Below, in pieces: positions 1 through 8,662 of a stretch of DNA of 64,000 nucleotides. Source of the DNA: DASXKD01 sp963707905 (lineage in GTDB: Bacteria > Actinomycetota > Actinomycetes > Streptosporangiales > Streptosporangiaceae). The notes under the pieces were generated by a model. The model was not told where the DNA came from and ran no database searches. It saw only the letters and a program-made list of their open reading frames with translations. Numbering within the stretch: the stretch's first letter is position 1; every line of letters begins with the position of its first letter. Both the position numbers and the translations under genes were made by a program. The DNA is taken from NCBI GenBank assembly GCA_963707905.1, contig CAVPSA010000011.1, forward strand, positions 61,342 through 125,341. The letters are read 5' to 3'.

Positions 1-1365
1 ACCCAGATCGGCATTCTGCGTCATGGCGGCAGCCCGCAATGGCTCGCGATCGGGGCGGTCGTCATCGGGCTCGTGCTGGCCAGCGCCATTCAACTGCTGA
101 CCGGCTACTTCACCGAGACGAACCGCAAGCCGGTCAAGGAGATCGGGGAAAGCTCGCAGACCGGCGCCGCGACCGTGATCCTCTCCGGCGTCGCGACCGG
201 CATGGAGTCGGCCGTTTACGCCGCACTGCTGATCGGCGGGGCGGTGTATGCCGCGTTCCTGCTCGGCACCGGCAACGCGACCCTGGCCTTGTTCGCGGTG
301 GCGCTGGCCGGCACCGGACTGCTCACCACGGTCGGCGTCATCGTCTCGATGGACTCCTTCGGCCCGGTGACGGACAACGCGCAGGGGATCGCAGAGATGT
401 CCGGCGACGTCGAGGGCGAGGGTGCGGTGGCGCTGACTCACCTGGACGCGGTGGGCAACACGACCAAGGCGATCACCAAGGGCATCGCGATCGCGACTGC
501 GGTGCTGGCGGCCACGGCCCTGTTCGGCGCGTTCCGCACCGCGGTCGTGGGCGCGCTCGGCAAGACCGCGGGCACGTTCAACCTGTCGGTCGACCACCCC
601 AACGTCCTGGTCGGCGTCATAGTCGGCGCCTCGGTCGTGTTCATGTTCGCCAGCCTGCTCATCCGCGCGGTGGGCAGGGCGGCGCAGCGGGTGGTCGTCG
701 AGGTGCGCAACCAGTTCCGCGACCACCCGGGGATCATGGACTACACCGAGAAGCCCGACTACGCGCGGGTGGTGGACATCTGCACCAAGGACTCGCTGCA
801 GGAACTGGCCACTCCCGGGCTGCTGGCGGTGCTGACGCCGATCGCGGTCGGGTTCGCCTTCGGCTACGCGCCGCTGGGCGCGTACCTGGTGGGCACCATC
901 GCGGTCGGCGTCCTGATGGCGGTCTTCCTGGCCAACTCCGGCGGCGCCTGGGACAACGCCAAGAAACTGGTCGAGGACGGGAACTACGGCGGCAAGGGCT
1001 CCGAGGCACACGCCGCCACGGTCATCGGCGACACGGTCGGCGACCCGTTCAAGGACACCGCGGGCCCCGCGATCAACCCGCTGATCAAGGTGATGAACCT
1101 GGTCTCGCTGCTGATCGCCGCCAGCGTGGTGAAGTACAGCCACAACGTGGGCCTGCGGGCCGGCGTGGCCATCGGCGCGCTGGCCATCGTGGTGGCCGCC
1201 GTCGTGGTCTCCAAGCGGCGCTCGTCCGGCCTGTCCTCCGGCGAGCCGGGTGACGGCGCCGCGGCCGTGACGGCGTCAGGCCCGGAGAGCGTGTCCGCGC
1301 CCCAGCCGGCCGTTGACGGCACCAACGGGACCCCTGCCGGGCAGCCCCAGCAGACGACGCCCTAG
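1..1365 (+). CDS. hppA: Membrane-bound H+-translocating pyrophosphatase, C-terminal part
   Basis: This enzyme hydrolyses pyrophosphate and pumps protons across the cytoplasmic membrane. The window opens inside the gene: the frame is open from base 1 and yields the last 454 residues of a protein that normally has 700-800. Many hydrophobic helices are visible, and the conserved C-terminal motif GDTVGDPFKDTAGPAIN lies at about 1027-1077. The motif GNTTKAITKG at 454-483 has Lys where K+-dependent family members have Ala, which is the marker of the K+-independent proton-pumping class. The N-terminal substrate-binding motifs are outside the window. A strong hairpin follows the stop codon. The family call is secure; the ion class is inferred from that residue. 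Confidence 0.95.
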   Translation, partial: TQIGILRHGGSPQWLAIGAVVIGLVLASAIQLLTGYFTETNRKPVKEIGESSQTGAATVILSGVATGMESAVYAALLIGGAVYAAFLLGTGNATLALFAVALAGTGLLTTVGVIVSMDSFGPVTDNAQGIAEMSGDVEGEGAVALTHLDAVGNTTKAITKGIAIATAVLAATALFGAFRTAVVGALGKTAGTFNLSVDHPNVLVGVIVGASVVFMFASLLIRAVGRAAQRVVVEVRNQFRDHPGIMDYTEKPDYARVVDICTKDSLQELATPGLLAVLTPIAVGFAFGYAPLGAYLVGTIAVGVLMAVFLANSGGAWDNAKKLVEDGNYGGKGSEAHAATVIGDTVGDPFKDTAGPAINPLIKVMNLVSLLIAASVVKYSHNVGLRAGVAIGALAIVVAAVVVSKRRSSGLSSGEPGDGAAAVTASGPESVSAPQPAVDGTNGTPAGQPQQTTP

Positions 1366-1381
1366 GCGCCCTGTTCAATCG

Positions 1382-1427
1382 TGATCATGGGGATGTGGCC
1401 CGTCCATGGGCCACATCCCCATGATCA
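1382..1427. terminator. Perfect 20-bp hairpin after hppA
   Basis: Arms 1382-1401 and 1408-1427 are exact reverse complements around a 6-base loop. It starts 16 bases after the hppA stop. No T-tract follows on either strand, as is common for actinomycete terminators. It probably ends hppA transcription and insulates sixA. Confidence 0.7.
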
Positions 1428-1490
1428 TAAAGGGGGAGGCCGGCGCGGCGGCGCCCCCGATCGCGTTCAACCGCCAGGGAGGCGACGGCG

Positions 1491-1997
1491 ATGGGCAGCG
1501 GGCATACGCTCCTGGTGCTGCGGCACGCCAAGGCGGCGGGGGAGCCAGGGGTCAATGACACCGAGCGCCCGCTGACCGGTGGTGGCCGCCGGGACGCCAG
1601 TGCGGCCGGTCAGTGGCTGCTGTCCCGCGGCGTTACGCCGGCCGTGGTGCTGTGTTCCCCGGCGCGGCGCGCCCGGCAGACCTGGGAACAGATAAGTGCG
1701 GCGCTCGGCGGAGCGGCGCCCGGCCAGGACGCGGTGAGCTTCGGGCGCCGCCTGTACGACGCGGGGGCCCAGGATCTGCTCGGCCTCGTCAACGAGCAGC
1801 CCGACGACGCGCACACGCTGCTCACCGTGGGCCACAACCCGGCCTCCGGGCAACTGGTCGCCTTGCTCACCGGGCGCTCGGACATCGCGTTCCCCGCGTG
1901 CGCGCTGGCGGTCATACGGCTCGGCGAAAGCTGGGCCGCCGCGGCCCCCGGCGGTGGGGAACTGGCCGGTCTCTGGACCCCGCACGCCGCGGAGTGA
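1491..1997 (+). CDS. SixA-type histidine phosphatase
   Basis: A 168-residue histidine-phosphatase-superfamily protein of the SixA branch, which removes phosphate from phosphohistidine or small phosphate esters in the cytosol. The catalytic motif RHAKA is at residues 11-15 and the second catalytic histidine is in GHNPASG near residue 105. The length suits SixA rather than the longer phosphoglycerate mutases. GGGAGG lies 8 bases before the ATG. It converges on serB. The substrate cannot be told from the sequence. Confidence 0.85.
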   Translation: MGSGHTLLVLRHAKAAGEPGVNDTERPLTGGGRRDASAAGQWLLSRGVTPAVVLCSPARRARQTWEQISAALGGAAPGQDAVSFGRRLYDAGAQDLLGLVNEQPDDAHTLLTVGHNPASGQLVALLTGRSDIAFPACALAVIRLGESWAAAAPGGGELAGLWTPHAAE

Positions 1998-2044
1998 CCC
2001 CTTGATCACCTGCCGCCGGACCGGCCCGCTCAGGCCCCGGGGCC

Positions 2045-2115
2045 GTGCCGCCCCGGGGGGCGACCCCCGGAACCCCCGCTGGCTCAAGGCCCCGTTCCTC
2101 CGTCACGGGGCCTTG
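2045..2115. repeat. Dispersed GC-rich repeat, copy A, with terminator-like stem
   Basis: It lies between the convergent sixA and serB genes and overlaps the serB stop. Read on the minus strand it contains CGTGACGGAGGAACGGGGCC followed by a GGGGGTTCCGGGGGTCGCC core. Both parts recur in the copy at 27165-27287, and the second part also in the copy at 21757-21810. Arms 2085-2095 and 2105-2115 form an 11-bp stem that could end both genes. Confidence 0.6.
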
Positions 2116-3293
2116 GCCTCGTTGGCCTCCACCTCGTCCCTGGACACTCCGAGCAGGTAGAGCACGGTGTCCAGGTACGGCACGCTCACCGAGGCGTCGG
2201 CCGCATCGCGGACGGCCTGCTTGGCGTTGAAGGCGATCCCCATGCCCGCGGCGGCGATCATGTCGAGATCGTTGGCGCCGTCCCCGACCGCGACGGTCTG
2301 GCTGAGCGGAACCCCGGCCTGATCGGCGAACCGCCGCAGCGCCGCCGCCTTGCCCGCGCGGTCGATCACCGGCCCGGTCAGCTTGCCGGTCAGCTTCCCT
2401 CCGGCGATCTCCAGGGTGTTGGCCGCCGCGAAGTCCAGCCCGAGGCTGGCCGCAAGACCCTCGGTGAGCTGTGTGAATCCACCGCTCACGATGCCGCAGC
2501 GGAACCCCAGGTGCTGCAGGGTCCTGATCAGGGTGCGGGCGCCGGGTGCAAGCTGAATCTCCGCGCGCACCTCGTCGAGCACGCCTGCGTCCAGGCCGGC
2601 CAGCAGCGCCACCCGCTCACGCAGCGAGGCCGCGAAGTCGGCTTCCCCGCGCATCGCCGCGGCGGTGATCTTGGCGACCTGTTCCGCGCACCCGGCCCGG
2701 GCCGCCAGCAGATCGATCACTTCGGCGGAGATCAGCGTGGAGTCCACGTCCATGACGATGAGCCGCATGGCGCGCCGGTGCAGGCCGCCGCGCTGGACCG
2801 CCACGTCGACCCGCTGCTCGGCCGCCTCGCGGGTGAGCGCCGCCCGCAGGCCGTCCGGGTCGGCCCCGGACACGTCGAGTTCGATGCAGGTCACCGGACG
2901 GTCAGCGAGCCGGTCGATCCGGTCGATGTTCGCCCCGCCCGCGGCGATCCGGCTGGCGATCGCGGCGACCGCGCTCGGCCGCAGTGGGCTGCCCATGACC
3001 GTGACGTGCAGCCGCCCGCGGCGCCTGGGCAGCTCACCCCACCCGGTGGTGATCTCTGCTTCCAGGTCCAGATCGGCGGCGAGGGCCCGGACGGCCCGGT
3101 GAATGCCGGTGAGGTCGGGGTCGCCCTCGCAGGCCAGCAGCACACCGAGGACCAGCCGCCCGCGGATGACCACCTGCTCGATATCCGCGACGGCCAGATC
3201 GTGGGCCGCCAGTTCTGAGAACAGCCTGGAGGTGACCCCGGGCCGGTCACGGCCGGTCAGGGTCACCAGCATGGTGGTTCGGCCAGCAGTCAT
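2103..3293 (-). CDS. serB: Phosphoserine phosphatase with ACT domains
   Basis: Catalyses the last step of serine synthesis, phosphoserine to L-serine. The protein has 396 residues, the size of mycobacterial SerB2. An N-terminal ACT-type regulatory region covers about residues 1-165 (MLVTLTGRDRPGVTSRLF, then HVTVMGSPLRPSAVAAIA). A HAD phosphatase domain follows, with the nucleophile motif MDVDST (Asp182, Asp184), the SGGFT motif, and GDGANDLDM near the C terminus. The ACT domains suggest feedback by serine or other amino acids, as known for SerB2. In M. tuberculosis an ABC ATPase is the next gene; here the related ATPase lies about 4 kb away, past queA and a two-component system. Confidence 0.95.
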   Translation of the reverse strand: MTAGRTTMLVTLTGRDRPGVTSRLFSELAAHDLAVADIEQVVIRGRLVLGVLLACEGDPDLTGIHRAVRALAADLDLEAEITTGWGELPRRRGRLHVTVMGSPLRPSAVAAIASRIAAGGANIDRIDRLADRPVTCIELDVSGADPDGLRAALTREAAEQRVDVAVQRGGLHRRAMRLIVMDVDSTLISAEVIDLLAARAGCAEQVAKITAAAMRGEADFAASLRERVALLAGLDAGVLDEVRAEIQLAPGARTLIRTLQHLGFRCGIVSGGFTQLTEGLAASLGLDFAAANTLEIAGGKLTGKLTGPVIDRAGKAAALRRFADQAGVPLSQTVAVGDGANDLDMIAAAGMGIAFNAKQAVRDAADASVSVPYLDTVLYLLGVSRDEVEANEAKAP

Positions 3294-3369
3294 CGCGCGT
3301 AACGCTACCGTCGCCGGGCCCCTCCTCCGGCCGCCGGGGCGGTACTGCCACCCCGGCGCCGCCGAAAAC

Positions 3370-4398
3370 TCAGGGCAGCAGCAGGTGCACGTCGCCGAAC
3401 TCGTGCCAGAGGTAGGAATGCTCCACCGCGGCGGCGTAACACCGGCGGAGCAGGCCGGCCCCGGCGAAAGCGTTCAGCATCAAAAGATGTGTGGAGCGCG
3501 GCTCGTGCAGTCCGGTGAACAGCGCGTCCACCACCCTCGGGGGGGTTTGCGGCGTCACCAGGTGGTGCGTCCAGCCAGCGGATGCGGGCAGCGGGCCGGC
3601 CGCCCGTTGCCCCCTGGCGGCCGCCGCCGTCTCCAGCGCGCGCACGACCGTGGTGCCGACCGCTACCACCCGGCCGCCTGCCTGCCGGGTCGCGTCGACC
3701 AGCCGGGCCGTGGCCGGCGGGATGTCGTAGGGCTCGGGGTAAGGCTCCTCGTCGCCTTCCAGCGAGGACACGCCGGTGTGCAGGGTGAGCGGCGCGATCA
3801 TGACTCCCCGTACCACAAGACGGGCGATCATCTCCGCGGTGAACGGCCGGCTGGCACTCGGCATTTCCGCGCTGCCCGGCGAGGTGCCGAAGACCGTCTG
3901 GTACGCCTGCGCGGGCCAGTCGGAAGCCACATAGGAGTAGTGGATGTACGAGCCGTGCCGCAGCAGGTAGGGCACCACCGCGGTGGACATCCGCACCCGC
4001 CACAGCCGCCCGGTGACCCGCCCGGCCAGGGTCGCCACCGCACCGCCTGGCAGCGGCAGCGCCTGGCCCGGCGAACCGCCGGGGAAGGGCTCGGTGGCGT
4101 GGCCGCGCACGGCCCGCAGTTCGGCCAGCCAGCTACCGTCCGGCAGCGAGGTGGAGAAGTGCATGACAAGACCCGGGCCGCAGCGGACCGCGGCGGGCAG
4201 CGTGGCCGAGGTGTTGACCACGAGCAGGTCCCCGGGGAGCAATAGGTCCGGCAGGTCGGAACACGTGTGATGGGTGATCTCGCCGGTCCGGCGCCGGCTG
4301 ACCATCATCCGGACCGCGTCCCTCGGGACGCCGCGCGCCTCGGGCGGCTCGCTCGCCTCCAGGGCGGGCGGCAGCTCGAAGCCGGCCAGGACCGTCAT
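3370..4398 (-). CDS. queA: S-adenosylmethionine:tRNA ribosyltransferase-isomerase family protein
   Basis: QueA transfers and isomerises the ribosyl group of SAM onto 7-aminomethyl-deazaguanine in tRNA, giving epoxyqueuosine. This 342-residue protein has the family length and signatures: LLLPGDLLVVNTSATLPAAV near the N terminus and PYPEPYDIPPATARLVDATR followed by GGRVVAVGTTVVRALE in the second half. The frame stays open upstream, but the ATG at 4398 starts the homologous part and overlaps the upstream SDR stop in an ATGA, so the two are translationally coupled. I see no other queuosine gene in the window, so this may be an actinobacterial paralogue with a different substrate. Confidence 0.85.
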   Translation of the reverse strand: MTVLAGFELPPALEASEPPEARGVPRDAVRMMVSRRRTGEITHHTCSDLPDLLLPGDLLVVNTSATLPAAVRCGPGLVMHFSTSLPDGSWLAELRAVRGHATEPFPGGSPGQALPLPGGAVATLAGRVTGRLWRVRMSTAVVPYLLRHGSYIHYSYVASDWPAQAYQTVFGTSPGSAEMPSASRPFTAEMIARLVVRGVMIAPLTLHTGVSSLEGDEEPYPEPYDIPPATARLVDATRQAGGRVVAVGTTVVRALETAAAARGQRAAGPLPASAGWTHHLVTPQTPPRVVDALFTGLHEPRSTHLLMLNAFAGAGLLRRCYAAAVEHSYLWHEFGDVHLLLP

Positions 4399-5198
4399 GA
4401 CGGCACCGCGGGCCCGGCGGCGATCGCCAGCTCCGCCGCCTGGTCGCCGGCGGGCATGAGGTCGGCGGCACGGTAACGCCCGCTCGGCATCCGCTCGCCG
4501 ATCAGCCGCCGGAACGCGGGCACCACCGACTCCGGCAGCGGCCGGTCGGAGATGTCCTCGCCGGGGAACGCGTCCTGGTGCATCTTGGTGCGCAGATCCC
4601 CCGGGTCCACCCGCCAGACCCGGACGGCGACCTCCTCGGCGGCCAGCACGTTGCAGGCCTGCTCCAGCGCGGCCTTGGCCGCACCGTAGCCGCCCCACCC
4701 CGCGTACGCCTCGACCGCGGCGTCGGAGGTGACGCTGAGCACCGCGCCGCCGCGCTCGCGCAGGGCGGGCAGCAGCATCTGGGTGAGGGCGATCGGGGCG
4801 ATCACGTTCACCTCGAAGGCCGTGCGCAGTTCGCCGAGCGGGAAGTCGGAGACCGCGGGCAGCGGGCTCGGGCCCAGCGTGCCGGCGTTGTTGATGAGCA
4901 GGTCCGGGCCGCCCAGGGCCTCGGCCGCGCGGCGCAGGTCGCCGCGGTGGGCCGGGTCGGTGATGTCCCCGGTGATCGCGGTGACGACCGCTCCGGCCGG
5001 CAGCCCGGCCATGGCCGCGCGCAGCGCCGCCCCATCCCTCGCGTCCACTACCAGCCGGTATCCGTCTTCGGCCAGGGCACGCGCGAGCGCGCGGCCGAGT
5101 CCACGGGAGGCGCCGGTCACGACGGCGACGCGAGCGGCCCTGGCGGTGCCCTGGGTGTGGGCCGGGCCGGTGCCGTTGTCAGCATGTGTGTCGGTCAT
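4395..5198 (-). CDS. Short-chain dehydrogenase/reductase
   Basis: A 267-residue classical SDR oxidoreductase. The cofactor-binding motif TGASRGLG is near residue 30, NNAGTLG marks the central strand, and the catalytic Ser and YxxxK (here YGAAK) follow at about residues 155-180. The Tyr-Lys pair is intact, so it should be active. NADP(H) is likely, given the Arg in the glycine-rich loop. The start ATG at 5198 is preferred over an upstream in-frame start that adds only a basic, proline-rich stretch. It overlaps queA by 4 bases and is divergent from the histidine kinase gene. The substrate is unknown. Confidence 0.88.
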   Translation of the reverse strand: MTDTHADNGTGPAHTQGTARAARVAVVTGASRGLGRALARALAEDGYRLVVDARDGAALRAAMAGLPAGAVVTAITGDITDPAHRGDLRRAAEALGGPDLLINNAGTLGPSPLPAVSDFPLGELRTAFEVNVIAPIALTQMLLPALRERGGAVLSVTSDAAVEAYAGWGGYGAAKAALEQACNVLAAEEVAVRVWRVDPGDLRTKMHQDAFPGEDISDRPLPESVVPAFRRLIGERMPSGRYRAADLMPAGDQAAELAIAAGPAVPS

Positions 5199-5265
5199 GG
5201 CAGCCACGCTAGGCCGGGCCGCCCGTGGCGGCATCGGCCGTGCGGTCCGGCTCACCTGCGACGTT

Positions 5266-5277
5266 GGTCCTAGGACC
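5266..5277. promoter_or_regulatory. 12-bp perfect palindrome between SDR and kinase genes
   Basis: GGTCCTAGGACC sits in the 122-base divergent region, 44 bases before the kinase start. NarL/DevR-type regulators bind short dyads of this general form, and the kinase operon encodes such a regulator, so autoregulation is plausible. This is inference from position and symmetry. Confidence 0.45.
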
Positions 5278-5320
5278 GGTGGCCGATCCGCACGGCCGCC
5301 CGCGCCGGTAACGTCGTGTC

Positions 5321-6595
5321 ATGGGCAAGTCCCGCCCCGCGGCCGGCCGGAGTTCCGGTGGGCCGGCCGCCGTGGGCTCGCGTTCCGCCGCACCGGCGGT
5401 ATCGCGCTGCGACGTCACGGCCCGCGGTGATACACCCGGCCAGGACGAGGTGCTCCGCCGGGTCAGCGCGGCCGTCCTCGCCGTCACCAGGGAACTGTCG
5501 GTCGGCGACGTGCTCCAGGTCATCGTCCGTTCGGTGCGCTCGCTCGCGGGCGCCAGGTACGCGGCGCTCGGCGTGCCCGACGACCACGGCTCGTTCGCCG
5601 AGTTCGTGGTGGACGGCATCTCCGAGCGGCAGCGCAAGGCGATCGGCCCGCTGCCCCGTCAGCACGGCATGCTGGCCGTCATGCTCCGCGAGGGCCAGCC
5701 GCTCCGGCTGGCCGACATCCACGCCGACCCGAGGTTCGAGGGCTGGCCGTCGGCGCATCCCGACCTTGCCGACATCCTCGCCATGCCGATCAAGGACGGC
5801 GACCGGGTGCTCGGCTTCATCTTCGCCGCCAACAAGATGGCCGGCGGAGGCGGCGGGTTCACCGAGCGGGACGAAGAAGTTCTTGCACTGTTCGCCGCAC
5901 ATGCCGCGATCGCGCTCACCAACGCCCGGCTCTACGAGCGCGCCCGGCAGCTTTCCGTGCTGGAGGAGCGCGCCCGGCTGGCCAGGGACCTGCACGACGC
6001 GGTCTCGCAGAAGCTGTTCAGCATCAGGGTCAAGGCGCGCGCGGCGTCGGTGCTCGCGAGCCGGGATCCGGCAAGCGGGGATACCGACCGGGCGGCGGCC
6101 GAGATGGAGAGCGTGGCCGCCCTGGCCGGTGACGCGCAGGCCGAGCTGCGCGCGGTCATCGACGGGCTGGCTCCGCCGGAGATCACCGAGAGCGGCCTGG
6201 CCGGGTCGCTGCGCAGGTACGCCCTGCTGGCCGGCAAGGCGCACGGGGTGCGGGTCCGGTTCGCCGCTGACGACCTGCCGGCGCTGGGCGCGGACCGGGA
6301 GGCCGCGCTGTACCGGATCGCACAGGAAGCGCTGCACAACGCGCTGCGCCACTCCGGGGCGGCCGAGGTCGGCGTGTCGGTGTGCGCGGCGGCCAGGCGG
6401 GTCACCCTGGAGGTGAGCGACCAGGGCAACGGCTTCGTCCCGGAACTGGCCGCCGGTGGCCGGGGCCTGCCGTCGCTGCGGGAACGGGCCGCCGGGGCCG
6501 GTGCCTCGCTGGTGATCCGTTCCGCCCCGGGGCGGGGCACAACGGTGCGGGTGGTCATGCCGGTGGGCCGGGCCGGGCATGGGGGCCCGCGGTGA
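5321..6595 (+). CDS. GAF-domain sensor histidine kinase (NarX/DevS type)
   Basis: A 424-residue soluble sensor kinase. One GAF domain covers about residues 45-205 and contains LPRQHGMLAVMLREGQPLRL and the MPIKDGDRVLGFIF strand. A HisKA_3 segment follows with the phospho-acceptor ARDLHDAVSQ (His225). A HATPase_c domain then shows an N-box (EALHNALRHS), DQGNGF and GRGLPSLRERA. No membrane segment is visible, so it probably reads a cytosolic ligand, redox state or gas through the GAF domain. The stop overlaps the regulator start in GTGA, which indicates a coupled operon. A palindrome upstream may be the regulator's own site. Confidence 0.9.
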   Translation: MGKSRPAAGRSSGGPAAVGSRSAAPAVSRCDVTARGDTPGQDEVLRRVSAAVLAVTRELSVGDVLQVIVRSVRSLAGARYAALGVPDDHGSFAEFVVDGISERQRKAIGPLPRQHGMLAVMLREGQPLRLADIHADPRFEGWPSAHPDLADILAMPIKDGDRVLGFIFAANKMAGGGGGFTERDEEVLALFAAHAAIALTNARLYERARQLSVLEERARLARDLHDAVSQKLFSIRVKARAASVLASRDPASGDTDRAAAEMESVAALAGDAQAELRAVIDGLAPPEITESGLAGSLRRYALLAGKAHGVRVRFAADDLPALGADREAALYRIAQEALHNALRHSGAAEVGVSVCAAARRVTLEVSDQGNGFVPELAAGGRGLPSLRERAAGAGASLVIRSAPGRGTTVRVVMPVGRAGHGGPR

Positions 6596-7242
6596 GCGCA
6601 TCCGGAGCGGGGAAGATCACCGTCCTGATCGCCGACGACCACCCGGTGGTGCGGCAGGGGCTGCGGGTGCTGCTCAGCCTGCACGCCGACATCGACGTGG
6701 TGGGCGAGGCCAGCGACGGCGTCGAAGCCGTCGAACTGGCCGCCGCGGTCGCGCCGGACGTGGTCCTGCTCGACCTGAAGCTGCCCGGCCTGGACGGGCT
6801 GGCCGTGCTGGCCGAACTGCGGGACCGGAACCTGCCGGCCAAGGTGCTTGTGCTCACCAGCGTGGCCGACTCCGCGTCGGTGACCGTGGCGATGCGGGCC
6901 GGTGCCACAGGCTTCCTGTACAAGGACGTGGACCCGGACGCGCTGGTCCGGGCGATCCGCTCGGTGCACGACGGGCATACGGTCCTTGCGCCGGAGGCGG
7001 CGGGCACGCTGGTGCGGGCCCGGAGCAGGCCCGCCGCGGCCGGCGGCCTCGACGCGCTGACCGCGCGGGAGCGCGAGGTGCTCGCGCAGATCGCCGAGGG
7101 CCGGTCCAACAGGGAGATCGCGCGCCTGCTGCACATGTCGGAGAAGACGGTGAAAACCCACGTCAGCTCGGTGCTGGCCAAGCTCGGCGTGGCCGATCGC
7201 ACCCAGGCCGCGCTGCACGCGGTGCGCAACTCGCCGGCCTGA
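6592..7242 (+). CDS. NarL/FixJ-family response regulator
   Basis: A 216-residue partner of the preceding kinase. The receiver domain has the acidic pair Asp15-Asp16, phospho-acceptor Asp61 (VVLLDLKLPG) and a switch-region Lys in LYKDVDP. A LuxR-type helix-turn-helix follows at about residues 150-210 (LTAREREVLAQIAEG, then REIARLLHMSEKTVKTHV). The GTG start at 6592 overlaps the kinase stop. The targets are unknown; the palindrome at 5266-5277 is the best local candidate. Confidence 0.92.
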   Translation: MSASGAGKITVLIADDHPVVRQGLRVLLSLHADIDVVGEASDGVEAVELAAAVAPDVVLLDLKLPGLDGLAVLAELRDRNLPAKVLVLTSVADSASVTVAMRAGATGFLYKDVDPDALVRAIRSVHDGHTVLAPEAAGTLVRARSRPAAAGGLDALTAREREVLAQIAEGRSNREIARLLHMSEKTVKTHVSSVLAKLGVADRTQAALHAVRNSPA

Positions 7243-7322
7243 GCAAGCCGTCCCCGCAGAGCGCCTTGGCGGCATGTCTCATGACGTAGGTTCATCCTGA
7301 CGGGTGCGCTGGAAGGAGCCAG

Positions 7323-8111
7323 ATGTCCGACGAGGTGGTGCGGCTGCGGGGCGTCGGTGTCCGGCGCGGCGGCTCGATGCTTCTCCGCGACATCACCTGG
7401 ACCGTCCACGCCGACGAGCGCTGGGTGGTCATCGGCCCGAACGGCGCGGGAAAGACAACGCTGCTCCAGGTGGCCGCGGCGCAGCTGTACCCGACCGAGG
7501 GCACCGCGCGCATCCTCGGCGAACGGCTCGGCGCGACCGATGTGTTCGAACTGCGGCCGAGGATCGGCCTGGCCAGCGCCGTCCTCGCGGACCGGGTGCC
7601 GCCCGGGGAAAAGGTGATCGACCTGGTCCTCACCGCCGCCTATGCGATCGTCGGGCGGTGGAAGGAGGAGTACGACTCCACCGACGTCACCCGGGCGGTG
7701 GAACTGCTGGATGCGCTGGGCTGCGCGCACCTGATCCGCCGCCGGTTCGCGACGCTGTCGGAGGGCGAGCGCAAGCGGGTCCAGATCGCCCGCGCGCTGA
7801 TGCCCGACCCGGAACTGCTGTTCCTCGACGAGCCCGCGGCGGGCCTGGACCTCGGCGGCCGGGAGGACCTGGTGCGCAGGATCGCCCACCTGGCCGCGGA
7901 CGGCACCGCGCCCACCATGGTCCTGGTGACCCATCATGTCGAGGAGGTGCCTGCCGGGTTCACCCACGCGCTGCTGATGCGCCGCGGTTCTGTGCTCGCG
8001 TCAGGCAGGCTGGAGCGGGTGTTCACCGAGGAGAACCTGTCCAAGTGCTTCGGCGTGCCGCTGGCCATCGAGCACCGCAAATCCCGCTGGTCCGCCCGCA
8101 CCCTGCTGTAG
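7323..8111 (+). CDS. ABC-type ATPase, stand-alone
   Basis: A 262-residue ATP-binding cassette protein. The Walker A motif is GPNGAGKTT near residue 40, the signature is LSEGERKR, Walker B is LLFLDEPAAGLDL, and the switch histidine is in LVTHH. No permease gene is adjacent, so it may work with a distant membrane partner or as a soluble ATPase. A homologue lies next to serB2 in M. tuberculosis (Rv3041c), and here too serB is within 5 kb. GGAAGGAG is placed well before the ATG. Transport substrate unknown. Confidence 0.9.
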   Translation: MSDEVVRLRGVGVRRGGSMLLRDITWTVHADERWVVIGPNGAGKTTLLQVAAAQLYPTEGTARILGERLGATDVFELRPRIGLASAVLADRVPPGEKVIDLVLTAAYAIVGRWKEEYDSTDVTRAVELLDALGCAHLIRRRFATLSEGERKRVQIARALMPDPELLFLDEPAAGLDLGGREDLVRRIAHLAADGTAPTMVLVTHHVEEVPAGFTHALLMRRGSVLASGRLERVFTEENLSKCFGVPLAIEHRKSRWSARTLL

Positions 8112-8248
8112 CCGGCCCGCGCGCTACCTGTGCAGCGGCATGCGGGCGGTCTGGCGGCCGGAGATTTGCGGTGGGTGCGCCGGGGGCAGAAGAGAAGTAT
8201 GCGCCGTAACCGGATTGCCTGGGCCGCCCGTCAGCCGTGGGGGCGGCG

Positions 8249-8515
8249 ATGAAGGGTGACTGGGTCGAGATAGTGATCGATGCGGGCGGCGGCAGCACGA
8301 AGACCTACGAGGTCACCGCCACCCGGGCCGGCCGCCGGGTCGAGGTGGTCAACCGGCGCGGGGTGATGGAGGTCAACGAGGTCACCCGCAGCGGCGTGGT
8401 GGTCCGGACGGCCCGCTTCATGTCCAGCCGGGTGCTCGCCCTGGTCGAGCATCCCGCGCCGCGGCGCCCCGACCCGTTCGTGCGGCCATCGCCCGGGGAC
8501 GGCTCACCGGACTGA
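8249..8515 (+). CDS. Small conserved hypothetical protein
   Basis: An 88-residue cytosolic protein that I do not recognise by function. The first 70 residues look like a compact beta-rich domain (WVEIVIDAGGGSTKTYEV, RRVEVVNRRGVMEV, VVVRTARFMSSRVLALVE); the tail is proline-rich. The ATG at 8249 is chosen over an in-frame GTG 12 bases upstream because the alternating hydrophobic pattern starts there. Codon use is normal for the window and the gene runs the same way as its neighbours. Confidence 0.65.
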   Translation: MKGDWVEIVIDAGGGSTKTYEVTATRAGRRVEVVNRRGVMEVNEVTRSGVVVRTARFMSSRVLALVEHPAPRRPDPFVRPSPGDGSPD

Positions 8516-8662
8516 TCCCTGACCTGGCCGCACCGGCACGTGGCCGGGACGGCCGGTACCGCGTACCCGGCGGGCCTGACCTGCCCGGGCCTTGGGGGCC
8601 CGGCATTGCTCCCAGGATTGGGAACGTTAACAGTACTGAGATCAAAACGCTACCGTTGCTTC

